Shown here piece by piece: positions 1-11,149 of a stretch of DNA of 64,000 nucleotides. The translations under genes and the position numbers were made by a program. A model generated the notes under the pieces. It searched no databases. It was given only the letters and a program-made list of their open reading frames with translations, and had not been told where the DNA came from. Position 1 is the first letter of the stretch; each line of letters starts with the position of its first letter. This stretch comes from Sipunculus nudus (Eukaryota > Annelida > Sipuncula > Golfingiida > Sipunculidae). The stretch is from contig CM049316.1 of assembly GCA_026874595.1 (NCBI GenBank), positions 6,090,339-6,154,338 of the forward strand, in the 5' to 3' direction.

Positions 1-454
1 ATCATTAATTTCGTTCCAAGGAACTTGGTTTGTAAAAATGAGCTGATCATGGGTACACCAGAGAAGAAGTTTTAAATATATAAACTCCAGAGCCGTACAA
101 TGAATATACTAGCACTTTTAAGCTCAATAGAATTCCTGCAACCATTAGATGAACTCGTGGTAAAAAGAAAATTAGAAATAACAGTGTGAGAATAACTGCA
201 CCAGCCAGAATACAAAGGAGCATATATTCAATTTACTCAACCACCTCTAGTCGGACAACAAATTACTCTTAGTATAAAGGGGTTTTAATATAAGCATTTG
301 TAATAATATTTTCATACATAAGTCATCCAATATTCTAATCCATTAAAGCTTAATGACTGCAAGGTTCATTCAATGATCAATATCTGCACACCATATGATT
401 ATATGCCAGATATCAATTAATAATAAATTCATTGATACAAATTCTCTGATTTTA
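1..454. other. No gene seen
   Basis: AT-rich sequence with stop codons in all frames. No recognisable exon, repeat or RNA gene. Confidence 0.5.
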
Positions 455-967
455 AAATTAACCATGTTCCATTCTGTACATGGTCAAACATGGAGAATTT
501 GAAAAATACTGATGATATCAACACTTTATCTTATGAATCATGCAATGAGTTAATTATAAGTTTTTTATCACTGATATGATATCATAAAGAACACTCAAGT
601 GGTTTTAAAATGTTTTTACACGCTTGAACCACAGTGTTTCAAACAAAGACGTGAACGTTTCGATTTCGTCTTGATCAGATTTAAATTATATTTATGCTAT
701 ATGGATTGTACAAATGAATAATATAACTAACAGATGCACCCTCCATAATCTTGATATTCAAGCAAAACATTTAATAAGTTGGTAAATATAGTTAAGATTG
801 TTTTACTATACGTCTTTTTGACAAACGCCATACTAATGTTGAAAAGCGTTAAAATTGTATCCGGTGGCGTCCTTCCACTTCGACTTGATTCATAAGATAA
901 AGAATTGATGTAATCTGTATTTTTCAAGTTCTCCATGTTTTACCATATTTAGAGGGGAACATGGTAT
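455..967. repeat. Foldback (inverted-repeat) element
   Basis: About 85 bases at 457-541 recur in inverted orientation at about 886-967. Both arms carry ACCATGTTCC near the outside, then AACATGGAGAA and TTTATCTTATGAATCA towards the centre, with scattered mismatches. The spacer is about 345 bases and contains no convincing coding sequence; the small minus-strand reading frame at 727-936 runs into one arm. This looks like an old MITE or foldback element. I could not define a target-site duplication, so the superfamily is open. Confidence 0.6.
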
Positions 968-3195
968 ATTTGAATCATTCAGGCAATCTGGTGTGTCTAG
1001 AGGAGGAATTAAACCGGGTTAACCTTTCAAGTAAGCTTGATATGGACAAAATCTATTCATATTGTGTGTACAGCTCTGTATTTGTACACACGGAACTCCA
1101 AACCCATAATTATTAACGGTCACTATTCATTTAAAATATTTCCCCAAAATGGTTGGTTGATATTAATCAGAGATTATTTGAGACTTAAATATCACTTGGC
1201 ATGATGTGATAAATGATAATGAATTTTTTCCATACGAGCCCATGATGACAAAGTTTAACGGATATACCTTAAAGATGAATTAACTTCACGAAGCAAAGAA
1301 GAAGATCTAATCGGAAGATAATTCTTGAGGAATATTAATCAATATAGGAAAGTATTGCAGACCTGAGGCTGTTATATTGAAATACAGCCAAATGACCAAG
1401 TTCGGCTTCCCCTAACTGAACAAAATAACTCACTATACCGGAACTATTTGAACTTGAAGTAAGTTATTTCTTTACAATATTGATGGATTTTGCCAAGTAT
1501 TTTAAGAGAAAAAGCTTTTGTTTCCACTAGGCCGAAATGGGTTTAAAGCATATGAATTAATTAAAAAGCCTCTTATGAAGTAAAAAATAAAAGAATTGTA
1601 TCAGAACCACTTCAACACGCTTGCACTAGAACAACTTCAGGATCTTTTGTGCAATATAAATAGGGGCGTAGCTAGGTGTTGGGCCGCAGGTGCATCCATT
1701 ATGCGAGGATAAATTTTCAGAAATAAATATCTGCTTGGAAAACGTGTGTGTGTAAACAATATATATTACCTCTATTTTATGTTTAATTCAAACTCAATAA
1801 AGCGGACAACTATCTATCCATGACATCGGACAGGCTACCCGGTTCCTTGCAACGACCATAAAAGGCGAATAGACAGTTAATTTTTTGTTTACAAAATCAC
1901 CGAGAGATGGCGCCAGGAGGTTTTTATTTCGTGTGACCTGTTGTTGCATCCTGGTACCCGGGCGACATCTACATTTAATAGATTTCGACCGGGTGCCAGG
2001 ATGCTCTCTGGTGGACTGTTTCATCGGCTGGTAAACTCCACCTGTTATAGGACGGTCTGCGGCACAACACCGCCTCCCTGAACTAAGTTCTTTTCCAGTG
2101 TAGTCGGCAGTAACTGGTGGTTTTTCCCAGATTTTTTTTATCAGAATCAACATGGTTCATTCGGTTATGGTCTATTGCGGGCATCCAGTTGGCTACTTAT
2201 GTTCCCATTCAAACAGTATTAAAATTTTAGGCCCTCGCCTAAGAAGAGATTTAACCATCGGCCCATTGTACCCTTTTATAAGACCATCGCTCTTCAAAGT
2301 GGGACTATTTTAACAAAACATAATAAACTCTGGCACAGCCAGTCAGGGTTAGATATTCAGTTGTACACGCAACGAAAACAGTCAAAAATCTAATACATAT
2401 ACCCGCTGGATGAAACGATTACAACGATTTGCGTGTTGGCACCTTGGCAGCGGCTAAAGGTGGTTTTCAATAAGTGCGTCGTGCGTATCCGTAGGCCGCA
2501 TGCATGCGTAGTCCATATACGTAGTCCGCATGCCCAAAGTTCGTTTTCCATAGTACTCATGCGTAGTCCGTACTCCGTGTTGATAGGCGCTCGATAGCTG
2601 AAGATTCTCTTTCTTTGTTACATTTATATAAAGTAGTAAAGTAGTAAAAAAGTAGTTCTTAAAGTAGTAAAAACGCTATTTCGGCCCAAAAAGTGTCCGT
2701 TAGGCGGGGTTCCGCCTGCAGCCCGGGGTTTCACTGTATTGATATGGAGTAAGAAAGGGTATATTTATGACTTGATATATATTTAAAGGAATATTTCAAT
2801 ATTTAAGATCTAAAATCATTCAGAAACAATAAAAATCAATCTTGGTTTCAGTCTGTTCTGATATTCAGACAGAGCCAAAGAATTATTAATGTTCATCAGA
2901 AGACCAAGTATCTTATGGCAATTCAGTATGTTTGTAGAGCCTAAATGTACTCTCACAAATTAGCTCTAAATTGGTTTCTATGATGAGGCAGGCAGATTAT
3001 GTTTATAGAGTTTTGAAATAGCATTGTAGGTCAGTCTATAACTGTATGCATGTCAGGTCAGACTTGGGATTTTCCATAGAACTTTTGTCGAATCAGATCT
3101 CACGAAAGTTAGGTAGAACACTTACAACTCTGATGTAATTGTGACCTACTTTGAGTCATCCAATAAGGTTTAGCTTTTATGACGAAATGCAGAAA
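968..3195. other. No gene recognised; short GCATGCGTAGTCC-type repeats
   Basis: No exon with supported splice sites is visible. The minus-strand frame at 1794-2153 has no recognisable domain. Around 2480-2580 there is a cluster of variants of GCATGCGTAGTCC and of the related CGTAGTCCGCATGC, which may be an eroded simple array. Confidence 0.4.
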
Positions 3196-3199
3196 TATG

Positions 3200-3433
3200 G
3201 ATATGTATGTATCATATGTCACGTGAAAGCTTTGTAACAAAACTATCTGTAGTGCGCGCTGAGAGTCAGAGTGAGTCAGGGAGGCTGGGCGGCTCTCTCA
3301 GAGAGAGAGACTGTCCCAGATCGCTTGCTATTGAATAAAGACTTCTATCATCAAATTGGTCTTGGAACATTGTCAGCCACGCGCATCAGCTACTGCTTGT
3401 GATACAGTGTGGGGACATCCCCAACCCCACATT
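3200..3433 (+). mobile_element. Possible LTR 3' part, by itself
   Basis: The stretch has LTR-like signals: a TGTATGT start at about 3205, a GC-richer segment, then TTGAATAAAGACTTCTATCA near 3332 (a polyadenylation signal followed by a run resembling an R/U5 region). After it come tandem units containing TGGTGGAGACCGGG, which begins with TGG as a tRNA primer-binding site would. No matching second LTR or polyprotein lies nearby. This could be a solo or truncated LTR (BEL- or Gypsy-like), or a chance resemblance. Confidence 0.3.
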
Positions 3434-3530
3434 GTATCATTATGGTGGAGACCGGGTCCTGTATCATTATGGTGGAGACCGGGTCCTGTATCATTATGGT
3501 GGAGACCGGGTCCTGTATCAGTATCATTAA
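3434..3530. repeat. 27 bp minisatellite, three identical copies plus partials
   Basis: Units begin at 3434, 3461 and 3488, each 27 bases, with the core TGGTGGAGACCGGGTCCTGT; a partial unit follows from 3515. Because 27 is divisible by three, the array keeps a minus-strand frame open (3373-3627) that would encode a repeated nonapeptide. That open frame is a by-product of the repeat, not evidence of a gene. Confidence 0.85.
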
Positions 3531-3839
3531 AGTAAATAAGTGTGACACATAGACACACACACATAGGATATAGACGTGAATGTACCTTGTTTCTAGTAGC
3601 AATATGTGATGTGAATATCGATTTCATTAATAAAGAGGAAAGTCAGTATCATTTTCCTACTATCGCTTACATGCACCTGCTTGTCATGGAAGTACTGACG
3701 TGCATGCGTATAAACATTTCTTATCAAGTCTTAAAAGCCAAAGCAACAAATATACAGTGCATTTAGCTTTATAAATCGTCAAGGTTATATTTAAACTTAG
3801 AGTCATAGTCCTATTCGTTATACATTACATCGTTATATT

Positions 3840-3945
3840 TTACATCGATACGACCGATACAGCATGCAACGCATTTCGGTTATCGTATCGACGTCGTGTA
3901 TCGATTCGTATCGATATATCGATATATTGATACAGCCCTAATGAC
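3840..3945 (-). mobile_element. Possible hAT-type transposon end
   Basis: Read on the minus strand, the block starts TAGGGCTGTATCAATATATC and continues with several CGATA/TATCG palindromic words. This resembles the termini of hAT-like elements as I remember them. No opposite end was found, so this is a single-ended, tentative call. Confidence 0.3.
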
Positions 3946-4544
3946 CACCAAGCATGAAAGTTTATCATGATGATTGGTCTCTAGACAGCACGACAATAAT
4001 TTTTTATTTCCTTAAAAACACGACATCTAAATAAGTTAAATCATTTATATGCTATTTTTTTCTGGAATACTCACACCTGGCGAAGATCTAGTATGGTCAC
4101 AAGGCTGCCATCTAAGATTTTTTATGGCTTGATTTTTCAGAAGTTTTGATACATTGCGGTCATATGTTTACCTGAAGATTGGTCCTAAAAGGAGGATGTA
4201 TGTTTTTAAATTTCAGATCCATTTTAAATGAAACATTGCCGCCAGGAAATGATATCAGATTTCTTACTTGTACATCCGTCTGAAAAGTTTTCTGAGCCAA
4301 AAATGCAGTATGGCTGCTAATATTAATGTCCCGTTATCCGAAGACTCGTTTGTGCCATTATACTGACATTACAGGTCCTAATATTAAGCTTTCACTTAAA
4401 ATCACACAAAATCTTTACAACTGACATTATATTTCACCACCGGGAATCAGGAGTTCTAGGTGGCAGTCTTGCGTGCTTTATAATGTCCCTCAACAAAGTA
4501 AAGTGTTAAACTGTTAATGGGATTTGAGCTTGAATATATAATTG

Positions 4545-5352
4545 ATGCAAGAGCTTTCCAGAACTAGCAGACTGTTACACAAACAGACAAATACACTCCT
4601 ACACATTATCACCGTTTTCCATTGTATAACGCCTCTGCGCTCTTGTACAGACTAGCCGAATATGAAGGCCCCTTGTTCTGATACTCCCACAACTATCACA
4701 TATGGATGGAAAGGAACAAGTTTACACAAATATTCCTTGTTTTGTTGGCACGGTCTCAAAATATTATATGTAACATATTTGCTCACGCTATGTTACAAAA
4801 AATTCAATAAATATTTACCATGAGAAAGCTAGGCGTAAAATCCAGGGGAACGATTCCCCTACCAGCCACCCTATATATGAACAGAAAAGAGAAGACAAAA
4901 GAATAAAATAAATGTATACATATTGTTATGAGGTGCACATAAAAACGGTCCGAAATGTCTTGACAGAGATATTAAGAAGCCTGTTTTTCTAGCGAATCGA
5001 TTGGAACGCCGGACATGTGCGCCTTGACATTGGTTCGAATCCGGAATCGGCCCAATGTTTCCCCTGGGCAAAATGTGAGTGTAACAATATGTACATATCA
5101 GTGTATGATTGCTGAACAAATGCTTTATTGCTCTAATATATATACATAAATTGCTAAATAGAGTAAAGTAAGATATCTCTTCGGATGTTACAGTAGCACT
5201 GCAGTGATATATAAATACATCTCTTTGCTTGATGCGCCGGTGTTGTTATGCAAGTTAAGAAACAGTTTTGGTTGGTAATTAACGTTCAGGGACCTAAATT
5301 AACGTGAAGCTGTTACACCGACCGACATATTTACACAAAATCCAGTCTTCAG
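4545..5352 (+). repeat. Dispersed repeat family 1, copy A (interrupted)
   Basis: The segments 4545-4795 and 5220-5352 match copy B at 10382-10790 in order and orientation. They share long words such as AAGGCCCCTTGTTCTGATAC and TTGTTTTGTTGGCACGG, and both end with ACATATTTACACAAAATCCAG. Copy A carries about 420 extra bases between its two halves (4796-5219) and has a second insertion at its right edge. No coding capacity is seen. The family is unnamed here. Confidence 0.8.
4960..5075 (+). repeat. tRNA-like pol III promoter words (possible SINE)
   Basis: Inside the extra block of repeat copy A, TAGCGAATCGATTGG (4990) resembles an A box. It is followed 42 bases later by GGTTCGAATCC (5032-5042), which fits the B-box consensus. 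The segment does not fold into a good tRNA cloverleaf because the T stem is weak. A tRNA-derived SINE head inserted in the older repeat is the most economical reading. Confidence 0.35.
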
Positions 5353-5601
5353 GGACGGATACAGGAATTTAGAATGGGGGGGGGGGGGGGGGGGGGAGGT
5401 AATGGTCCAGGTATAGAAATATTTTGAAAATTTAGGTTGTAATCGTGCAATCTGGGGTCGCTTAAATGCATTTTAAGCAATACATACATTGTAACTGTTC
5501 AATACACTTGGTGTACTATGAGTCTTTTCCCCCAGATTTTTTTATGTTAGGCTTGAAAAAGGGGGAACGCGCGTCCCATCGCCCTCCCTAAATCCGCCCC
5601 T
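5350..5601. mobile_element. Short non-autonomous hAT-like element
   Basis: The left end CAGGGACGGATACAGG and the right end (reverse complement AAGGGGCGGATTTAGG) form imperfect terminal inverted repeats of the type common in small hAT-like elements. The flanks share GTCTT/TCTTCA on both sides, consistent with a target duplication. The matching position of repeat copy B (around 10780) reads through without this block and so acts as an empty site. A 21-base poly-G run (5376-5396) lies just inside the left end. There is no transposase. Confidence 0.6.
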
Positions 5602-6670
5602 TGTCTTCATCATTTGTAAATAGCAATAAAATAGATTCTCACCAATTCGTGCTTTGCAAACAATTGACGTATATTTTAAGCGATTGCTCTTGGGTTTGAT
5701 GCGAATGCTCTAGCGATTTCCCTGAACCCAGAGGGAAATATTATAGAAAAGTGTCTTACAACTAATATAATTCTAATATCGTCAGCATGTCATAAATAAA
5801 TCCAGATTTACCTTTCTGGTCTAAAACTTTTCCTGTCAAATATTAGCCTACATTATCCTCTTTTGAAGTACATATCCTTTTAATACAAAGCAGTTTCGCT
5901 ATATTAGTAAAGGATACTAAAGGTCTCATAATAAGGCATGAAAATACAATATCTCTCCCGGGTATATGCTAAAAAAAATACTGACACTGTTTAACACAAA
6001 CATGAATCATTCTGTGGAGTGCAGGTTTGTCAGCTGCCAAAACGATGTTGCTTAGTGCACATCCACAGAGACGATGGTTTTACACAGGTTTCTGGCTGTT
6101 TTCAGATTTAACCCTTTCGGACTAATACCGATTCCAATTAGAGCAAGCATAGACTCATCCCTTACGACATGCATCAAGTAATCTGTCCTTACATTTCATA
6201 TCTGAATTAAAAAAAAATGCCAAGGAACTTATAGGTTCTCACTTGTTCAAAGTTCCTTTGTCCCTGTTTCCACGGCCGTACGGAAATTAGTCTAATAAGA
6301 TGTGTCTGGGTTTCTAAAAAAAAATCTCACTCTGGTTTTTCTTCGGATCACCCGTTTCGACTCCATGTAAACAAATACCAATCATCTTTCCCCGGGCCAC
6401 TTATAATAACGGATATTAACGTTACATCGTCTTCCTGTGTTGAAGACCCAGCATAAATATCTCTTATTCTGGCAAAACACTTAGCTTGACCAGGAGCTCA
6501 TTTATGAAAATCCTAATTAAACGAGGAGACATAATCCCTCCCTGTCTTACAGAACGTTGAAGACCAAACCACGGACTTTGTATTCCATCATATAACACAG
6601 AAATTCTACATCTATTGTTCTATTTTCCTTTAAAATTCAGCATATTAATGTCACATGCATAGGTACTACT
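5602..6670. other. No gene seen
   Basis: AT-rich sequence without long reading frames, recognisable repeats or RNA genes. Confidence 0.5.
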
Positions 6671-6688
6671 TAATAATAAAATAATATT

Positions 6689-6721
<33 letters not shown>

Positions 6722-6729
6722 AATAATAG
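6671..6729. repeat. (AAT)n microsatellite
   Basis: Imperfect AAT/ATT trinucleotide run. Confidence 0.9.
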
Positions 6730-6836
6730 TATTTTGTTTTGCAGATTCATTGTTCATAAACATACATTGATGGCATACAGGATTGATAACACATTAACAT
6801 ATATACCAGTACACATTGACACACACGTGCATTCTC

Positions 6837-6840
<4 letters not shown>

Positions 6841-6870
<30 letters not shown>
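6841..6870. repeat. (TA)n microsatellite
   Basis: Fifteen uninterrupted TA units. Confidence 0.95.
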
Positions 6871-6871
<1 letters not shown>

Positions 6872-7012
6872 CTACATATGCATATCTACACACACGCAGA
6901 CACGCCACATTATTAATCTAGACGTTCCACTAAAACATACAGGTACACTGTGAGAGTTTACCTTCTAACTACTTAAAACATAACACAGCATTTATATATT
7001 TATACACATACC

Positions 7013-7014
<2 letters not shown>

Positions 7015-7071
<57 letters not shown>
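7015..7071. repeat. (TA)n(TG)n compound microsatellite
   Basis: About nineteen TA units run directly into about ten TG units. Tyr/Ile-repeat reading frames across it are artefacts. Confidence 0.95.
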
Positions 7072-7264
7072 TATTTTTCTGCCAAGGATAGTTCCCACAG
7101 AGTAAATAGATCCTATCGCAAGTGTAATCCTGAATTATATAAATCTTCATGTATAGAGTGTTGCTCTCTGGTATTCTTCTGTACAAAGTATATCTTTGCC
7201 TGCGCATCAAAGTATCAAATTGTAGGAAAATATGTGTCACAAACTCAGTTCTGACACTGGACAG

Positions 7265-7868
7265 TTTAGGTTATCCCATGAAAATTCTTGAGCATTGTAG
7301 TATACACCTTTAATATTTTGCAAACAAACCTTCTTCTTCTCTAAATAACACCACACACTTTCACGATAAATTGTGGAAAAATATATGATTTAAACCACAA
7401 TTTCGTGGTTTTGAGCAGTATTTAAAGTGTTGACCTTGATTAGCAACAAGCACATTTATCTTAGTATACCATCATTATCTTGTGAATTGTCATACAAATT
7501 GCAGCCTTGTATGTGTACTTTTTAACGAACATCAGCTGTATTTCAGCCATCCCAAGCTACAATCTACAAAGTACTGGCGAGGACTATAGCTCACCTTTAC
7601 TCATTATGGGCATACACAGGGTCTGTTAAATTTAATTAAATGTGACATATAGTAATCTACACTTAATCAGTTTTTGTAAACCTTTTACAGAGGATGTTAA
7701 AAGAGCACTGTGTCATCGGGAAACCTAAGATGATTTATGATTGCCCCATTAATGAAACATCTTATTGTAACAGCTGAGATCGTCCATGTAAATATTAATA
7801 TTATGTAGTGGCAATACACCATCCTGTCAGATACCATTAGTCACACTTAAAACTGGTAATCTAAATTC
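7265..7868. other. No gene seen
   Basis: AT-rich sequence. A small hairpin formed by AAACCACAA...TTCGTGGTTT lies near 7395-7415. Confidence 0.45.
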
Positions 7869-8034
7869 TAAGGAATGCAAGTCTCCTCCAACGGGATTGG
7901 GGGGGGGGGGGGGGGGGGTTCGGGGGCTCGGTGCTAAAGTGGAGTGCTCCCATAACCGTGTTAGCATTCACTTTTTTGGTCCATATTCCCTGCTTCATTC
8001 CTGCATAGGTGATTGTACGTTGGTGAATACTGAC
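7869..8034 (+). repeat. Dispersed repeat family 2 with internal poly-G, copy 1
   Basis: Matches 15350-15522 in the same orientation. Both copies begin AAGGAATGCAAG, have a poly-G tract (7899-7918 here, 20 Gs) near the middle, then a GCTCCCA-TA-CCGTG block, and end GTGA-TGTACGTT-GTGAAT. It has no coding capacity; the class is unknown. Confidence 0.75.
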
Positions 8035-8639
8035 ACCAAAATCAAATCTGTTCTTTATTCGATCATTCCAAAAATGTTCTAATTATAATATCTATTGATG
8101 CTGCGTGAATTATGTTGTACAAACACACCCAGGAACATAGATGAACGTATTTCCTACTGGCAGAGGCAATATGATACATCATACCGATATTCTTTGGTGA
8201 TGGTTAGGTGGTGTGACAGATTATATCAAATGCTGACGAAGTATTAAGAAAGCGAACACACGTGTGACCAGAATTCCCTATAAAACCTGAGGTTTCAATT
8301 AAAAAGCACACACAATTCAGTTCCGTGTTGTATTCTGTAACCAAATTGAGTATCTGAATGTTGAAGGAAGTGTCCGAGTCGATCAACAAGTACAAATTCA
8401 GACAATAGAGACATTATTGTAGAAAGTTCAACAGGCCTGAAACTTCCCTTGTCATTTATACTTTTGGCTTGCCATTCACAACCGATACCCAGATACTGCG
8501 TATTATTTCTTCGGGCAAGTACCATGGACAACAATGAATGGTTTTATCACTTCTCTTAGTAAGATGCCCGTTTGTTTTTGATCATAAATTGGTCCCTCTC
8601 TACTGCTTCACCAAAGATAACTGGGCGTGGTGCATAATG

Positions 8640-8699
8640 AATTCTTGGCTTCCGTTAAGAGAAAAAAAAGAGTTTTTCCTTTAACGGCAGCCAAGAATT
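8640..8699. repeat. Near-perfect 19 bp hairpin
   Basis: AATTCTTGGCTTCCGTTAA pairs with TTAACGGCAGCCAAGAATT across a purine-rich loop of about 22 bases, with one mismatch. It could be a tiny foldback remnant, or the inverted ends of an element whose middle has been lost. A microRNA precursor is possible but unsupported. Confidence 0.6.
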
Positions 8700-10180
8700 G
8701 GTGAGCGTCAATTAAAACCGAGGCAGAAGAGTTAACTTCTTCATGTATCTCTGTTTCGAACCTAGAATACACCTCTCTGATCTGGCTGAAAATACACAGA
8801 TTCTATATATTCCCTAAAAATTATTCTTTCTGTACCTTTTGGTCGTCCTTCTTTAAGCTAAGCTATTAATATCTCTGTCATAGCATCATAATTATTCTTC
8901 GGATGTTAAAGCAAGGTTGATAAAAAATTACAATATTTCTGTTTAGGAGATTTCTTTCTGATACAATTTCCCTTTGTATTAAATGTTTATAAAAGTTGAT
9001 ACAAGCTCTTTTAATAAAAATCGCCAATGAGAGGTTTAACAACTCAGTTGCATACTGCTGTATATACATTGAGTTGAAATCTCTGTTCTTAACGGCTTTT
9101 ATCAATTTAGTAACATAAACTCATGAGGGTCCGCCCTACTAACAACTACTGGTAGGCTATAAACTAGTAAACGATCACAGTCAATTCGGGTTTCCTCTGG
9201 AATTACACATTCTTTGACAAGGTCACACACAATTTTAATTAAAATGGTATGATCTTAAGGACATATCGAAATCTCGAGATATTACATCAAATTTCTTATT
9301 TTAGTCCCCGTTAGCGTTGTAACTACCGAGTGACGTAAAGCAAATCAAGGTTAAAAACCAAAGACCAAAAGAGCTGATCAAACGGGTTGCCCTTTAAATT
9401 ATATTCATGTGTTTATATCGGGGGGGGGGGGGGGGTGGCGGTGTGTTGAAAAAATGGCTGCCGAGAGTAATCAAAACTCTTCCATCAAAGACATCTATCT
9501 TCAATTCAGGCAAAACCGTGTTTTGTAAATGACAGAAGATATACGGATTCATTGATTTTAATCATTTATGATAGGTTAACTAAATGTGATCTGAGCTATA
9601 TTCATGGACATGTACCCGTCTTCGTTAATTTGTGACAGGTTAATTGTAATTGGCAATACCATGTGTAATATCTCACGTTACTAGGTCATTTTGGCTTAAT
9701 ACAAACGTTCCCAGAAAAATAAAATCTTGGCTTTAGACCTCCTGTTCACCTATTCTACACATTATGGTCTGTCTGTGAGTAAACACAGTCCAAGTTTGTC
9801 GGTTTTCCCTAACAAGACCAGAGGCCCGATATAGTGCACGTGTGTCAAATTCCAAACGAGGCGAAGAAAAACATAAAAGAAAAAACGCGGAAGTAACTTC
9901 GGTTGGAAGCTTTAAAATCTTGATTTCTGAAGTTGTGCGAGTAGCATGCGCTATGTTTATGTTTTGCATCACTTATTGCGCCCGGTGTAAGCATTTTTCC
10001 ACTTGGGAATAGGTGTAGGCAAACCTATTAGAACGAAAGAACGAATGGGTTTAGAACGAAACATTAACAGATACCGTAAGGTTGTAAAGTAATTATCATA
10101 AGTATTCCCGCGTTTATCTTTTCACGAGCCAAACATCAAATGGTTGTTACAAATGCAAAAGGGACTAAATATTTTCTTTT
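8700..10180. other. No gene recognised
   Basis: Small reading frames here show no recognisable domain or splice context. A 16-base poly-G run is present at 9420-9435. Confidence 0.45.
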
Positions 10181-10183
10181 TTT

Positions 10184-10275
10184 TAATTCTATCTCGAGAT
10201 AATTATGTTTTTTTGGTGTCCTAATTTTTTTGGTGAAATCCTATCTCGAGATGAAAAATAAATGTTCTGTGTCCT
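10184..10275. repeat. Paired TATCTCGAGAT palindromes
   Basis: The palindrome TATCTCGAGAT occurs at about 10190 and again at about 10242, with GTGTCCTAA-type words nearby. A related TCTCGAGATA sits near 9274. This may be the inner part of a small inverted-repeat element; its ends could not be fixed. Confidence 0.35.
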
Positions 10276-10381
10276 AAATCAGGCACCTTAGAAATGGGCT
10301 GATCCGTTCGTGTAACGATCAAATGTAAACCGTTGCACACGACAAGCGGGAATTACTGCAGGCGACTACATGTGGTTCATG

Positions 10382-10790
10382 ATAATTGACGCAGGAGTTT
10401 AACAGAACCAGCAGAATGCTACATAAACAGAAGAATGTCACTCCTACACATCATCACTATTCTCCATTGCAAAAAGACACTGAGCTATTGTACAGACTAG
10501 CCATATATGAAGGCCCCTTGTTCTGATACTCCCACAACTATCACATATGGAAAGGTGTAAGAACCACATTTACATAAATATCCCTTGTTTTGTTGGCACG
10601 GCGGCAATTTAAATATTATATGTAACATATTTGCTCATGAAAAAGAGCGAGAACACAGAAACGGATAGACAAAGCGCCAGGTGTTGTCCCGCAAGTAACA
10701 GTTTGGATGGTAGTAAACGTTATACTCGGGACCTTAATTGTTGAGCACCTGACATATTTACACAAAATCCAGTTTTCTTCATTTTTATTT
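10382..10790 (+). repeat. Dispersed repeat family 1, copy B
   Basis: This is the uninterrupted partner of 4545-5352. It runs continuously through the point where copy A has its extra block and through the point where copy A carries the hAT-like insertion, so it is close to the ancestral form. Confidence 0.8.
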
Positions 10791-10898
10791 GAGTCCAAAA
10801 TATATATATTGATGGCCTGCAGTGCACGAAATGGTGATTAGACTCATCAACCTAATGAGCTCTTTATGACTTTGTGAAATCACCTCTACAGTGTAAGT

Positions 10899-10914
10899 GG
10901 GGGGGGGGGGGGGG
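10899..10914 (+). repeat. Poly-G tract
   Basis: Sixteen consecutive Gs, followed by a G-rich AGGAGGGGG extension. Confidence 0.95.
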
Positions 10915-10988
10915 AGGAGGGGGTTTAGGTCATGATCCTCAATGTTACTGACCTCCAAAATTGTGCTGAGTTAGACTTTCGAATCGTG

Positions 10989-11147
10989 TTCAAAACTGCA
11001 AATAGTATCCGGGAAAACGGTATTTATCTGCCTATTTGATGTTAATACACATAGCTGATGTTTCACTCTGTTCAAAACTGCTAATAGTATCCGGGAAAAC
11101 GGTATTTATCTGCTTATTTGATGTTAATACACATAGCTGATGTTTCA
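10989..11147. repeat. 82 bp tandem duplication
   Basis: Two near-identical units start at 10989 and 11071. Each contains AATAGTATCCGGGAAAACGG and ends AGCTGATGTTTCAC, with only a few differences between them, so the duplication is fairly recent. Confidence 0.9.
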
Positions 11148-11149
11148 CC

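Noticed and set aside
3373-3627. Protein with a repeated nonapeptide
   Set aside because: The open frame is produced by a 27 bp minisatellite; there is no start context, domain or splice support.
4990-5060. A functional tRNA gene
   Set aside because: A and B box words are present but the T and anticodon stems do not pair well, and it lies inside an insertion in a repeat.
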